From: Emcibacter sp.
GTDB taxonomy: Bacteria > Pseudomonadota > Alphaproteobacteria > Sphingomonadales > Emcibacteraceae
Assembly: GCA_021774785.1 (NCBI GenBank)
Contig: JAJFIQ010000021.1
Span: 34,422-98,421, forward strand
Direction of reading: 5' to 3'
Length of the DNA stretch: 64,000 bases
The notes under the pieces are model-generated. The model made no database searches. It saw nothing but the letters and a program-made list of their open reading frames with translations, and was not told the DNA's origin. The position numbers were made by a program, and so were the translations under genes. This document shows, one piece after another, positions 50,896-59,338 of this stretch (positions are counted from its first letter, which is position 1; the number at the start of each line of letters is the position of its first letter).

Positions 50896-51395
50896 TGGTA
50901 CGCCGACCATTCCATATGGGTCTCATCATTGCCTTATGCGTTTTGGTATTTGACCGGATCAGCAAATGGTGGATCATGGACGTCCTTGATCTGCCTAACA
51001 TACAGATGGTCCAAATTCTGCCCATATTTAACTTACAATGGGTGGAAAATAGAGGGGTCAGCTTTGGTATGTTAAGTGCTGATGGTGATTTAGGCAGGTG
51101 GCTTCTGGTGACCCTTACCAGCCTGATCGCAATTGGTCTTGGTGTTTGGCTTAAATCTGTGCAGACTAAGGTCTTGGCCATTGCCATTGGTTTGGTGATT
51201 GGCGGGGCATTAGGGAATATTTATGATCGGATTGTTTTCGGTTATGTGGCTGACTTCCTTCAATTTTTTGTTGGAGACTGGTCATTTGCCGTATTTAATG
51301 TAGCAGACAGTTGCATTACGGTCGGTGCCGCATTATTAATATGGGACAGTTTCTTTGGGCCAAAACCTGAAGAAGGATCACAAGACCAAAAATAA
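50895..51395 (+). CDS. lspA: Lipoprotein signal peptidase II
   Basis: 166 residues from the ATG at 50895 overlapping the ileS stop; the track's start 13 codons upstream is inside ileS. Four membrane helices. Family motifs: WVENRGVSFGML, GGALGNIYDRIVFGYVADFL with one catalytic Asp, and FNVADSCITVG with the other. It cleaves prolipoprotein signal peptides in the inner membrane. Confidence 0.95.
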   Translation: MVRRPFHMGLIIALCVLVFDRISKWWIMDVLDLPNIQMVQILPIFNLQWVENRGVSFGMLSADGDLGRWLLVTLTSLIAIGLGVWLKSVQTKVLAIAIGLVIGGALGNIYDRIVFGYVADFLQFFVGDWSFAVFNVADSCITVGAALLIWDSFFGPKPEEGSQDQK

Positions 51396-51426
51396 TTCTG
51401 GTTGGATGTAGATAAAGGAAAAATGA

Positions 51427-51654
51427 GTGCAGAATAAATTGATATCAATGGGCGTGGTTCTGGCTATTGTCGGTATGCTTCCGGCATGTTCCAAATTAGG
51501 TGGCCCCGATGAATTTAGCGTTTTGAAAAATCCCCCCCTTGTTGTGCCGCCTGATTACCATTTGCGTCCGCCAGGGGAAGACAGTGAATTGAAAGGCGCT
51601 TTCACGCCACAGGAAATTGCCAGAAGAGCCCTGTTCGGCGAAGGCAGAAGCTAA
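51427..51654 (+). CDS. DUF3035-like small lipoprotein
   Basis: 75 residues beginning with GTG, seven bases after AAGGA. Lipobox MLPAC at residue 21. The rest (GPDEFSVLKNPPLVVPPDYHLRPPGEDS) matches DUF3035, the small lipoprotein that often follows lspA in alphaproteobacteria. Function unknown. The following 297-base gap before mutL contains only a possible 37-aa minus-strand ORF. Confidence 0.8.
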   Translation: MQNKLISMGVVLAIVGMLPACSKLGGPDEFSVLKNPPLVVPPDYHLRPPGEDSELKGAFTPQEIARRALFGEGRS

Positions 51655-51716
51655 GCAATAGTGATATTATGGCTGAAAGCAGGCCCGGTATAGAATTCGG
51701 GTCGCTTCAGCAAATA

Positions 51717-51830
51717 TCAATATAGTACCAAGAATATAACAGCGGCGTCATATTCACTTGCTAAGCCAAGCATTCCGGTGGTGATCAATCCAATTCCGGC
51801 ACCAAAGATAAGCCCATTTAAAAGTTTCAT
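51717..51830 (-). CDS. Possible 37-aa membrane microprotein (not in ORF track)
   Basis: ATG at 51830 to TGA at 51717-51719. Predicted MKLLNGLIFGAGIGLITTGM followed by a second hydrophobic part ending VIFLVLY. AGGAAGAG lies about 10 bases before the ATG. It is hydrophobic with a Gly-rich first helix, like small membrane proteins. There is no homology evidence, and it lies in the gap before mutL on the opposite strand. Confidence 0.35.
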   Translation of the reverse strand: MKLLNGLIFGAGIGLITTGMLGLASEYDAAVIFLVLY

Positions 51831-51951
51831 TCCCTTTATCTCTTCCTTTGTTATTTATCAATTTCCATGACATTATTAGACGGGAATTTGTTCACTATGT
51901 GGAAGAAATAAGGTATTCTTGTGATACTGTAATGTTAATTGGGAGCTGGCC

Positions 51952-53763
51952 TTGAATATCAGAATCCTTTCGGAAAATACCATCAATCAAATTGCGGCGG
52001 GCGAGGTTATCGAGCGCCCGGCTAGTGCGGTTAAGGAACTGGTCGAAAACGCCATTGATGCCGGAGCCCATATGATACAAGTTGTCATGATTGCTGGGGG
52101 TCGGGAATTAATCTCGGTTAGCGATGATGGGCGCGGGATGAGCGGACCTGAACTTGAGCTTGCCGTGGAGCGCCACGCCACCTCCAAATTGCGCGAAGAC
52201 GACCTGACAGACATTAATACCATGGGTTTTCGTGGTGAGGCGCTGCCTTCTATCGCCTCGGTCAGCCGCTTTTCAATGACCAGCCGAGCCAATAATTCAG
52301 ATGAGGCCTGGAAGATTGAGATTGAGGGTGGACAAAAACAAGATCTCATGCCCGCAGCTTGGGGTCAGGGCACCAAGGTAGAAGTGGGGGATTTATTCTA
52401 TGCTACACCAGCCCGTCTGAAATTTCTGAAAGCGGAACGTACGGAATTTAACTATGCTCTGGATGTAATGAAGCGGCTTGCCATGGGCTATCCCGACATT
52501 GGGTTTTCTCTGATGGATGGTGAGCGGCGCGCTTTCCGGGTTTCCGCAGTGCAGGGCGAATTACTGGACGGGCGGTTGCGACGATTAACGGCCATATTGG
52601 GCAGTGACTTTGGTGATAATTCGCTGGCTATTGATGAAAGTCGGGAGAATATAAAACTCACCGGATATGCGGGCCTGCCAACCTTTAACAGGGGAAATGC
52701 CCAGCATCAGTATTTGTTTGTTAATGGCCGCCCTGTTAAGGACAAGCTTCTTAATGGTGCTGTACGTGGGGCTTATATGGATTTTCTGGCCCGCAACAGG
52801 CATCCGGTGCTCGCCCTTTTCCTTGAGGTTCCCACGCATATGGTGGACGTAAACGTGCATCCGGCCAAGGCGGAGGTGCGTTTCCAGAACAGCGGTCATG
52901 TGCGGGGCCTTATTGTTGGTTCCCTGAAACGTGCTCTGGCAGAGGCCGGACATCGCGCCGCAACCACAGTGGCCGGGTCGGCGCTAGAGTCGTTTCAATC
53001 GGGTAATGAAGTTCCTTCAATGCCACAATATACTGGAAAAACCACTTTTCCAACGCCCCCGACAAATTATGGTGTCGGGATGGGTGACAGGACTTTTGAT
53101 TTTCAAAGGCCGTTGGCTGAGGGCTTTGCACCGCCTGTGGGACGGGTTGAAGGCGGAAACCCACCTTCCGATGACACGAAAGAATATCCGCTGGGTGCAG
53201 CACGGGGTCAACTCCATGAAACCTATATTATATCACAAACAAAAGATGGTATTATTATTGTGGACCAGCATGCAGCCCATGAGCGTCTGGTTTATGAGCG
53301 TATGAAGGGCCAATTAATTGATAATGATGTTTCCCGGCAGGGGCTGTTGATCCCAGAGGTAGTAGAATTGGAGCAAGATGCGGTTGATCGCCTTTTGATA
53401 AGGGCTGAAGAGCTTGGCCATATGGGGCTGTGTCTGGAGGGTTTTGGCGAAGGGGCGGTTGTTGTGCGCGAGGTACCAACTCTGCTTGGAGATGCGGATA
53501 TTAAAGGGCTTATACGTGATTTGGCCGATGAATTGATGGAATTGGATCAGGCCCTTTCCTTAAAAGAACGGCTTGAGGATGTCTGTTCGACAATGGCGTG
53601 CCATGGCAGTGTTCGCGCTGGCAGACGGCTTAATGTCACGGAGATGAATGCCTTGCTGCGGAAAATGGAACAAACGCCTCATTCGGGTCAGTGTAACCAC
53701 GGTCGTCCCACTTATGTGGAACTTAAGTTATCTGATATAGAAAAATTATTTGGCCGGCGCTGA
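51952..53763 (+). CDS. mutL: DNA mismatch repair protein MutL
   Basis: 603 residues. The start is TTG, supported by GGGAG six bases upstream and by the conserved N-terminus [24 protein letters not shown] ATPase motifs: [19 protein letters not shown], and [15 protein letters not shown]. The C-terminal dimerisation domain ends with [22 protein letters not shown]. It couples MutS mismatch recognition to strand processing. Confidence 0.96.
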   Translation: MNIRILSENTINQIAAGEVIERPASAVKELVENAIDAGAHMIQVVMIAGGRELISVSDDGRGMSGPELELAVERHATSKLREDDLTDINTMGFRGEALPSIASVSRFSMTSRANNSDEAWKIEIEGGQKQDLMPAAWGQGTKVEVGDLFYATPARLKFLKAERTEFNYALDVMKRLAMGYPDIGFSLMDGERRAFRVSAVQGELLDGRLRRLTAILGSDFGDNSLAIDESRENIKLTGYAGLPTFNRGNAQHQYLFVNGRPVKDKLLNGAVRGAYMDFLARNRHPVLALFLEVPTHMVDVNVHPAKAEVRFQNSGHVRGLIVGSLKRALAEAGHRAATTVAGSALESFQSGNEVPSMPQYTGKTTFPTPPTNYGVGMGDRTFDFQRPLAEGFAPPVGRVEGGNPPSDDTKEYPLGAARGQLHETYIISQTKDGIIIVDQHAAHERLVYERMKGQLIDNDVSRQGLLIPEVVELEQDAVDRLLIRAEELGHMGLCLEGFGEGAVVVREVPTLLGDADIKGLIRDLADELMELDQALSLKERLEDVCSTMACHGSVRAGRRLNVTEMNALLRKMEQTPHSGQCNHGRPTYVELKLSDIEKLFGRR

Positions 53764-53772
53764 TAGAAAAAA

Positions 53773-53961
53773 TTAAGCCAATGATGTTTGATGTTCTTTC
53801 AACTCATCAATGGCAATATTTAGATGCAGTGCGACATATTCAAGCGTTGCCGCATCGGCTTCCTTGCAAAGATAGTTTAGCGTGTTGATCATACCAGCAT
53901 ATTCATATTCCATCGCAGAAACATACTGTTCGGTTGTTAAGACGTCTTTTTTAAAATTCAT
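53773..53961 (-). CDS. Hypothetical 62-aa protein
   Basis: Predicted all-helical acidic peptide (TTEQYVSAMEYEYAGMINTLNYL, then LEYVALHLNIAIDELKEHQ). No signal peptide or membrane helix. Convergent with mutL, 9 bases apart. I do not recognise a family. Upstream is a 350-base AT-rich gap with a long inverted repeat. Confidence 0.5.
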   Translation of the reverse strand: MNFKKDVLTTEQYVSAMEYEYAGMINTLNYLCKEADAATLEYVALHLNIAIDELKEHQTSLA

Positions 53962-54124
53962 GCTTTACATCTCTATTTAGAAACTACTTAAAATTGCATA
54001 AGATTAATATATTAATTAATAACATATTTGCAAAGAAAAAGAAGTATTAATAATTTTATACTCGTTAAAGTTGTTCAATAAGAAAACTATAATAAAAAAT
54101 TATCGTATAAATTTTTAATTATTT

Positions 54125-54190
54125 TATAAATCAATAACTTGAAGTATTTAAAAAATTAAACTTTAAAGCACTTCAAGTTATTGATTTATA
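54125..54190. repeat. Perfect 21-bp inverted repeat in an AT-rich gap
   Basis: Left arm TATAAATCAATAACTTGAAGT (54125-54145), right arm its exact reverse complement (54170-54190), spacer 24 bases. It lies in a gap of about 350 bases (53962-54313) with very low GC and no gene. No T-run follows either arm, so it is not an ordinary terminator. Possible protein-binding site, small RNA hairpin or trace of a mobile element. Confidence 0.85.
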
Positions 54191-54313
54191 TTAACTAGCG
54201 TATATGTAGTATAATGAAGCTTAAGAAATATAACTTTATAGTTTTAATAATATATTTGTATATTCTTATATAAGCTAATTAAAAAGCTGTTAAAGCTTAC
54301 ATTTCTTTTGTTT

Positions 54314-54862
54314 TCAGGAAAGTTTTTTCAGGAAAGAAAACCGGGCATCGCCGTATGTTTTTTCTTTTATGACATCAAAATAATCCGGAAATACAAAATC
54401 GGTGTCAGGGGAATATTCGGCGATCACCATGGCGTTATCAGCGAAGTAGTTATTCTTGCTCAGGGCAGAAAGTGTATCACTTATAATATCAAGGTTATAG
54501 GGCGGGTCTAGAAAGATAAAATCAAAAGTTTTTTGTGCGGGGGGAAATATGGGGGCTGTCACATATTTAATAGTGGATTTATCAAGAGCGTCCAACAGGT
54601 CAATATTCTTTTTCACAAGCTGAAGCGCGGACCGGTCCTTATCAAAAAAGGTGGCATGGGCTGCCCCACGGGACAGTGCCTCTAGTCCCATGGCACCACT
54701 TCCGGCAAAGACATCCAGTATGTTAGCCCCTTCAAATTCACCTGAAGAATGGCTGAGGATATTGAAAATCGTTTCCCGCATACGGTCGGTGGTGGGCCGG
54801 ATGTTTTTACCTTTGGGAGCAATTATTCTCCGCCCGCCATATTCGCCACCAATAATTCTCAT
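54314..54862 (-). CDS. rsmD: 16S rRNA (guanine-966-N2)-methyltransferase
   Basis: 182 residues. MRIIGGEYGGRRIIAPKGKNIRPTTDRMRETIFNIL is the RsmD start. The SAM motif is ILDVFAGSGAMGLEALSRGA and the catalytic motif is FIFLDPPYN. It methylates G966 in the 30S P-site region. Coupled by ATGA to the pseudouridine synthase gene upstream. Confidence 0.95.
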   Translation of the reverse strand: MRIIGGEYGGRRIIAPKGKNIRPTTDRMRETIFNILSHSSGEFEGANILDVFAGSGAMGLEALSRGAAHATFFDKDRSALQLVKKNIDLLDALDKSTIKYVTAPIFPPAQKTFDFIFLDPPYNLDIISDTLSALSKNNYFADNAMVIAEYSPDTDFVFPDYFDVIKEKTYGDARFSFLKKLS

Positions 54863-55791
54863 TTCTTTTTAATTCTTTTGCCGGAAGCTTTTATGCGTTC
54901 TTCTTTTCGTTTGGGATCATTTCTTTTTTTATTGATCCGGCGTTGGTTGGTTTTAGGCTTGGCCTTTGCCCATCCGGTGCGTGATTTATTAGCCGGTGTT
55001 TTTGCATCTTCGGTCTTTTGGTTGTCCTCTATAATGCCCTTATCCTTAAAGAACTCATCACAATGGAGCATCATATCCTTGGTCGGGACTTCCTGTATTT
55101 CCCCCCGAGCCATATTTTCTAACTCGAAGGGACCGTAGGACAACCGAATCAATCGTGTAACCTGCAACCCGATATATTCCAGTAGTTTACGGACTTCCCG
55201 GTTCTTGCCCTCTTTAATGCCGATGGTTAACCAGATATTTGATTTCTCGCGATTTTCATTGATGTTGATCTTCACACCGCGATACTTCACATCATCTATG
55301 GTAATGCCGCGACGAATTTCAGCGACTTTTTCCCGGTCAAAATAGCCATGACAACGCACTTTATATGTTCTGAGCCACCCAGTTGAGGGCAGTTCAAGCC
55401 AACGGGCCAGTTCCCCGTCATTTGTCAGCAAAAGCAACCCTTCTGTATTCAGGTCTAGTCTGCCAACAGATAGTACGCGCGGCATATTTTCTGGCATGGC
55501 CTCAAATACGGTGGGGCGTCCTTCGGGGTCGTAATAGGTGGTCATGCGCCCAGCAGGCTTATGATATTTCCATATTTTTGTAGGCTCAGGTGGCTTGACG
55601 GCCATACCGTCCACGGTGATGCCTTCCACAGAAAAAATCAATGTGGCTGGTGTGGTGATTACCTGATCACCCTGTTTGACCATACCGGCTTCAATCATAC
55701 GTTCCACTGCGCGGCGTGACCCCACACCGGCACGGGCCAGCATCTTGGCTATGCGTTCACCCTTTTGGGCTTTTTCTATATCATCGGTCAT
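54859..55791 (-). CDS. rluB: RsuA/RluB-family rRNA pseudouridine synthase
   Basis: 310 residues from the ATG at 55791; the track's N-terminal 77 codons run antisense into tadA. S4 domain at ERIAKMLARAGVGSRRAVERMI. The catalytic Asp lies in SVGRLDLNTEGLLLLTNDG, with EGKNREVRKLLEYIG as the second family motif. The C-terminal 60 residues are very basic (KKRNDPKRKEERIKASGK), as in RluB-type enzymes. Probably modifies 23S rRNA. Forms an operon with rsmD, and starts 49 bases from the divergent tadA. Confidence 0.9.
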   Translation of the reverse strand: MTDDIEKAQKGERIAKMLARAGVGSRRAVERMIEAGMVKQGDQVITTPATLIFSVEGITVDGMAVKPPEPTKIWKYHKPAGRMTTYYDPEGRPTVFEAMPENMPRVLSVGRLDLNTEGLLLLTNDGELARWLELPSTGWLRTYKVRCHGYFDREKVAEIRRGITIDDVKYRGVKININENREKSNIWLTIGIKEGKNREVRKLLEYIGLQVTRLIRLSYGPFELENMARGEIQEVPTKDMMLHCDEFFKDKGIIEDNQKTEDAKTPANKSRTGWAKAKPKTNQRRINKKRNDPKRKEERIKASGKRIKKK

Positions 55792-55840
55792 TGGTTCAAT
55801 TCTATTGTAAACTAAATGATATGATGCAATACAAGAAATT

Positions 55841-56296
55841 ATGACACTTTCCAATAAATATATGGATATGGCACTCGAAGAAGCCATAAAGGCGGCGGAA
55901 CGGGGTGAAGTTCCTGTGGGGGCCGTCATTGTGCATGGGCCTACTAAAAATGTGATTGCCTGTGAGTCAAATCGGGTGAAAGAGGATTGTGACCCCTCTG
56001 CCCACGCGGAGCTCCTCGCCATCAGGATTGCTTGTCAGGCACTTGAAAGCGAGCGTTTGATAGATTGTGACCTCTATGTCACGCTGGAACCATGCCCCAT
56101 GTGTGCACAGGTTATTTCCTTCGCCCGGATCAGGCGGCTTTATTTTGCCGCCGATGATGAAAAGGGTGGCGGGGTGGAAAATGGCCCAAGGATTTTACAT
56201 GCGAAAAGCTGCCACCACAGACCGGAAATTTATGGCGGCATTGGTGCCAGTGCGGCGTCAGAACTGCTGAAGGATTTTTTCAAATCACGGCGATGA
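55841..56296 (+). CDS. tadA: tRNA-specific adenosine deaminase
   Basis: 151 residues. Zinc and catalytic residues: His and Glu in HAELLAI, Cys in LEPCPMCAQVI. MALEEAIKAAERGEVPVGAVIV is the usual N-terminus. It makes inosine at the wobble position of tRNA-Arg. Confidence 0.95.
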   Translation: MTLSNKYMDMALEEAIKAAERGEVPVGAVIVHGPTKNVIACESNRVKEDCDPSAHAELLAIRIACQALESERLIDCDLYVTLEPCPMCAQVISFARIRRLYFAADDEKGGGVENGPRILHAKSCHHRPEIYGGIGASAASELLKDFFKSRR

Positions 56297-56341
56297 TAAT
56301 TGACTGTTGGCTTATGGGCAAGTTATCGTTAAGCTATATAT

Positions 56342-57634
56342 ATGAATGACGTCATTATACAAGCGCAGGAGTGGATATCTGCGTTACTCACTTGGTTTGA
56401 TGAAACGCTGTTATCCTATCAGACATTGGCGCAGCTCGGGACTATCCTGCTTTTATGGGTTTTCAGTCTGGGGCTGACGAGGCTTCTCGGCTACCTATTT
56501 CCCCACGGTCTGGATCGATTTGATCTTTATAAGCGATTGAAGCCGCAACTGGCCCCCCTCTATGATCTGATCATATGGGTGATCCTTATCATGATCGTGA
56601 AGGCCGTCGCTGACCAGCAGCAGGTGGCAAGTTATGCTCTTAATATTGCCACAAGTCTGATACTCGCCTGGGTCGTTATCCGCTTGGCTACAGGTCTGAT
56701 TGAAAGCCGGGAAATAGCCCGACTGATCCGGTCTTTTGCATGGGTTCTGGCCGCATTGAATATTGTTGGCTGGTTATCACCATTGATTGATATGCTGGAT
56801 GGCATTACCTTTTCACTGGGGCAGGGGCAGGTGAGTATATATGGTGTGATGACCGGAATTCTTACCATGCTTGCACTGGTCTGGCTGGCACTGTTTGTAA
56901 CGGCTTTTCTGGAAAATTGGCTTCGTAAGGTTCCGGCGGTTAATCCGTCTGCCCGCGTATTATTATCCAAAGTAGCCCGCATAGTCCTGATTGCGTCAGC
57001 ATTTCTTTTTGCTGTGTCCAGCGTTGGTATTGACCTTACGGTCTTTGCCGTTTTTGGTGGTGCCATAGGTGTGGGTCTGGGGTTTGGTCTGCAAAAGGTG
57101 GTATCCAATTTTATCAGTGGAGTGATTTTACTTATGGACCGGTCTATTAAACCGGGGGATGTGGTGGAAATTTCCGGCACCTATGGCAGGATCAACAAGC
57201 TTGCGGGTCGCTATACCTCGGTCATATCCCGCGACGGGCGTGAGCATCTGATTCCCAATGAAGATATGGTGACACAGACCGTGGTCAATTGGACTTTTTC
57301 TCATCGCATGGTTCGTCGTCATCTGCCGGTTGGTATATCTTATAAGAGCAATGTTGATCTGGCTATAGAACTGATGATTGAGGCCGCAGACGAAATCCCG
57401 CGTATATTGGAAGATCCGGCACCACGCGTATTGATCAAGGGTTTTGGTGACAGTGCCATTGATCTGGAACTGCGCATGTGGATACGGGATGCAAAGAATG
57501 GCGTGTCCAACGTGGCCAGTGAAGTCTATTATAAAATATGGCAGAAATTCAATGAAAAGGGGGTTGAATTCCCTTATCCCCAACGGGACATTCATATAAT
57601 GACGGGAACTAAAACAGATATATTGCCAGAATAG
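56342..57634 (+). CDS. MscS-family mechanosensitive channel
   Basis: 430 residues, about five or six membrane helices. The pore helix and vestibule start are typical: FAVFGGAIGVGLGFGLQKVVSNFISGVILL, then SIKPGDVVEISGTYGRINKL and a cytoplasmic beta domain (VPNEDMVTQ-like LIPNEDMVTQTVVNW). It relieves osmotic pressure. Longer than E. coli MscS by additional N-terminal helices. Confidence 0.92.
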   Translation: MNDVIIQAQEWISALLTWFDETLLSYQTLAQLGTILLLWVFSLGLTRLLGYLFPHGLDRFDLYKRLKPQLAPLYDLIIWVILIMIVKAVADQQQVASYALNIATSLILAWVVIRLATGLIESREIARLIRSFAWVLAALNIVGWLSPLIDMLDGITFSLGQGQVSIYGVMTGILTMLALVWLALFVTAFLENWLRKVPAVNPSARVLLSKVARIVLIASAFLFAVSSVGIDLTVFAVFGGAIGVGLGFGLQKVVSNFISGVILLMDRSIKPGDVVEISGTYGRINKLAGRYTSVISRDGREHLIPNEDMVTQTVVNWTFSHRMVRRHLPVGISYKSNVDLAIELMIEAADEIPRILEDPAPRVLIKGFGDSAIDLELRMWIRDAKNGVSNVASEVYYKIWQKFNEKGVEFPYPQRDIHIMTGTKTDILPE

Positions 57635-57648
57635 AGATTGCTTTTTCT

Positions 57649-57744
57649 TCAGCAAATTTTCTTTTTGATTAAAAGCCAGATAGCCACGGCGATTAGCAAC
57701 AGAAAGTGACTATCCCATAACAAGATAGCTAAAGATATTCCCAT
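57649..57744 (-). CDS. Possible 31-aa single-helix membrane microprotein (not in ORF track)
   Basis: ATG at 57744, TGA at 57649-57651. Predicted MGISLAILLWDSHFLLLIAV then AIWLLIKKKIC. GGAG lies ten bases upstream. One hydrophobic helix with a lysine-rich end, a common small-membrane-protein layout. There is no homology evidence. Confidence 0.3.
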   Translation of the reverse strand: MGISLAILLWDSHFLLLIAVAIWLLIKKKIC

Positions 57745-57816
57745 TCATTGGTTTCTCCTGAATAAAATTGTGACAAATAGTATATTCAGAAGGTCATGCT
57801 ATACAATCGTTCAATG

Positions 57817-58047
57817 CTATTTATCCTTACGCATTTCCGCAAAGACTTTTTGAATGAATGTTTTCAGGTTGCTCAGGTTATGAGCAGCATCCTCGAAATG
57901 ATCTTCAAGATGGTCAATTTCTTCATGACGCTTATCCAGCTTGCGCATCTTCAGTTCGGCTTTGAGCTGGTCCAGAACATCCTGTGTTTCCCGGATTAGT
58001 TTTTTCAGTTTCTTCTTAGACAGGGAAGAGAAATCTTCATTTTCCAT
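57817..58047 (-). CDS. Small helical (coiled-coil) protein downstream of Na/Pi cotransporter
   Basis: 76 residues from the ATG at 58047, seven bases after AAGGA (a second ATG one codon earlier is possible). The track's longer ORF overlaps the transporter. Entirely charged helix: KKKLKKLIRETQDVLDQLKAEL, KLDKRHEEIDHLEDHFEDAA. It lies 11 bases after the transporter stop and should be cotranscribed. Na/Pi transporters are often linked to PhoU-like helical partners; this is shorter and only a loose analogue. Confidence 0.7.
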   Translation of the reverse strand: MENEDFSSLSKKKLKKLIRETQDVLDQLKAELKMRKLDKRHEEIDHLEDHFEDAAHNLSNLKTFIQKVFAEMRKDK

Positions 58048-58058
58048 CATGATATCCT

Positions 58059-59225
58059 TTACGCGATAAGTTGGTAGATAAAGACCAATAGGCCCGGGAT
58101 TACAAAGAATACGCCAATCATATAGAGCAGAGCATATAATTTTTTTTCTGCTGCCACCGCCGCAAGCCACAGGGCCCCACGAATGGGTAGCTTACGCAGG
58201 TTCTTGATGCCATAAATAAAGAGCACCGCCGATATATTATAGATCAGATGAACCAATGCAATCTGAAGCGCCACCATGGCGTGATCACCTGAAATGGCTG
58301 TGGCGGCGAGCAATGCCGTTATGGTCGTTCCAATATTGGCCCCAAGGGTAAAAGGATATATCTGTTTTAGCTTGAATACGCCGGAACCTGCCAGTGGCAC
58401 CATAAGGCTGGTGGTTGTGGATGAAGACTGCACCAGAACAGTGACGATTGCACCAGAGGTGATGCCAGAAATAGGGCCACGGCCAATGGAGGCATGCATA
58501 ATATTTTTAGCCCTGCCCACCATCAGTTTTTTCAACAGCTTGCCGATAAAGATAATGACAAGAAATATGATAACTATACCAAAAACAACCAACAGGATAT
58601 ATGCCCCCTGATCATAAATCATTTCAGCCAGTTTTTTAAATTCTGTAATGACCGGTTTGGTTATGGGTTTGATAAAATTCAACCCCTTTACGCTTATATT
58701 CTCTCCTCCCACGAAATGGGATGCCAGATATCTGGCTGCTTTTTGCAAAGGATGGAAAATAATTTCAATTGGTAGAAATATAGCTACCGCCATCAGATTA
58801 AAAAAGTCGTGAACCGTAGCTGCAGCAAAGGCCCGGCGGAATTCTTTTTTCTTGTTAATATGACCTAGGCTAACAATAGTATTGGTTATGGTCGTTCCGA
58901 TATTGGCTCCCATAATCATAGGCACAGCCATTTCAACAGACAAACCGCCCGCGACCAGCCCGACGATAATAGAGGTTACGGTGGAAGAGGATTGAATCAT
59001 GGCCGTTGCAATCACCCCGACAATAAGGCCCATAAAAGGATTGGTGGCAAAGGCAAAAAGGTCTGTTGCCTGCCCCTTGGTGGCCCCTTTAAAGCCGCTG
59101 CCGATCATGCCAACGGCTGTTATCAACAGATAAATCAGGAGTAATACCAATAGCCACTGAAAGATACGTAGTGCTATATTATCGTTGGCGGTTTCATTTT
59201 TCCCCGAAGTCGAAATGTCGTTCAT
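58059..59225 (-). CDS. Na+/phosphate cotransporter family protein
   Basis: 388 residues. Two Na_Pi_cotrans repeats, each with the QSSS signature: MIQSSSTVTSIIVGLVAGG and VQSSSTTTSLMVPLAGSG, each followed by GANIGTTIT. About nine membrane helices. Imports phosphate with sodium, typical of marine bacteria. No C-terminal PhoU domain. A candidate Pho box lies about 95 bases upstream. Confidence 0.9.
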   Translation of the reverse strand: MNDISTSGKNETANDNIALRIFQWLLVLLLIYLLITAVGMIGSGFKGATKGQATDLFAFATNPFMGLIVGVIATAMIQSSSTVTSIIVGLVAGGLSVEMAVPMIMGANIGTTITNTIVSLGHINKKKEFRRAFAAATVHDFFNLMAVAIFLPIEIIFHPLQKAARYLASHFVGGENISVKGLNFIKPITKPVITEFKKLAEMIYDQGAYILLVVFGIVIIFLVIIFIGKLLKKLMVGRAKNIMHASIGRGPISGITSGAIVTVLVQSSSTTTSLMVPLAGSGVFKLKQIYPFTLGANIGTTITALLAATAISGDHAMVALQIALVHLIYNISAVLFIYGIKNLRKLPIRGALWLAAVAAEKKLYALLYMIGVFFVIPGLLVFIYQLIA

Positions 59226-59316
59226 TCTTTTCTATCCAGAATCATTTTTATTACATGACAGTATAATTTCATCATTGCTACAATAATGCAATGCCAGCTC
59301 ATAATATGATAGTTTT

Positions 59317-59334
59317 GTGAAGGTTATATGACAG
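59317..59334 (-). promoter_or_regulatory. Candidate Pho box upstream of the Na/Pi cotransporter
   Basis: Minus strand CTGTCAT-ATAA-CCTTCAC: two 7-mers with a 4-base AT spacer, 12 of 14 matches to the CTGTCAT/CTGTCAC repeat bound by PhoB. A further CTGTCAT lies at 59255-59261 on the same strand. Position before a phosphate transporter supports it. Confidence 0.5.
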
Positions 59335-59338
59335 ATGT

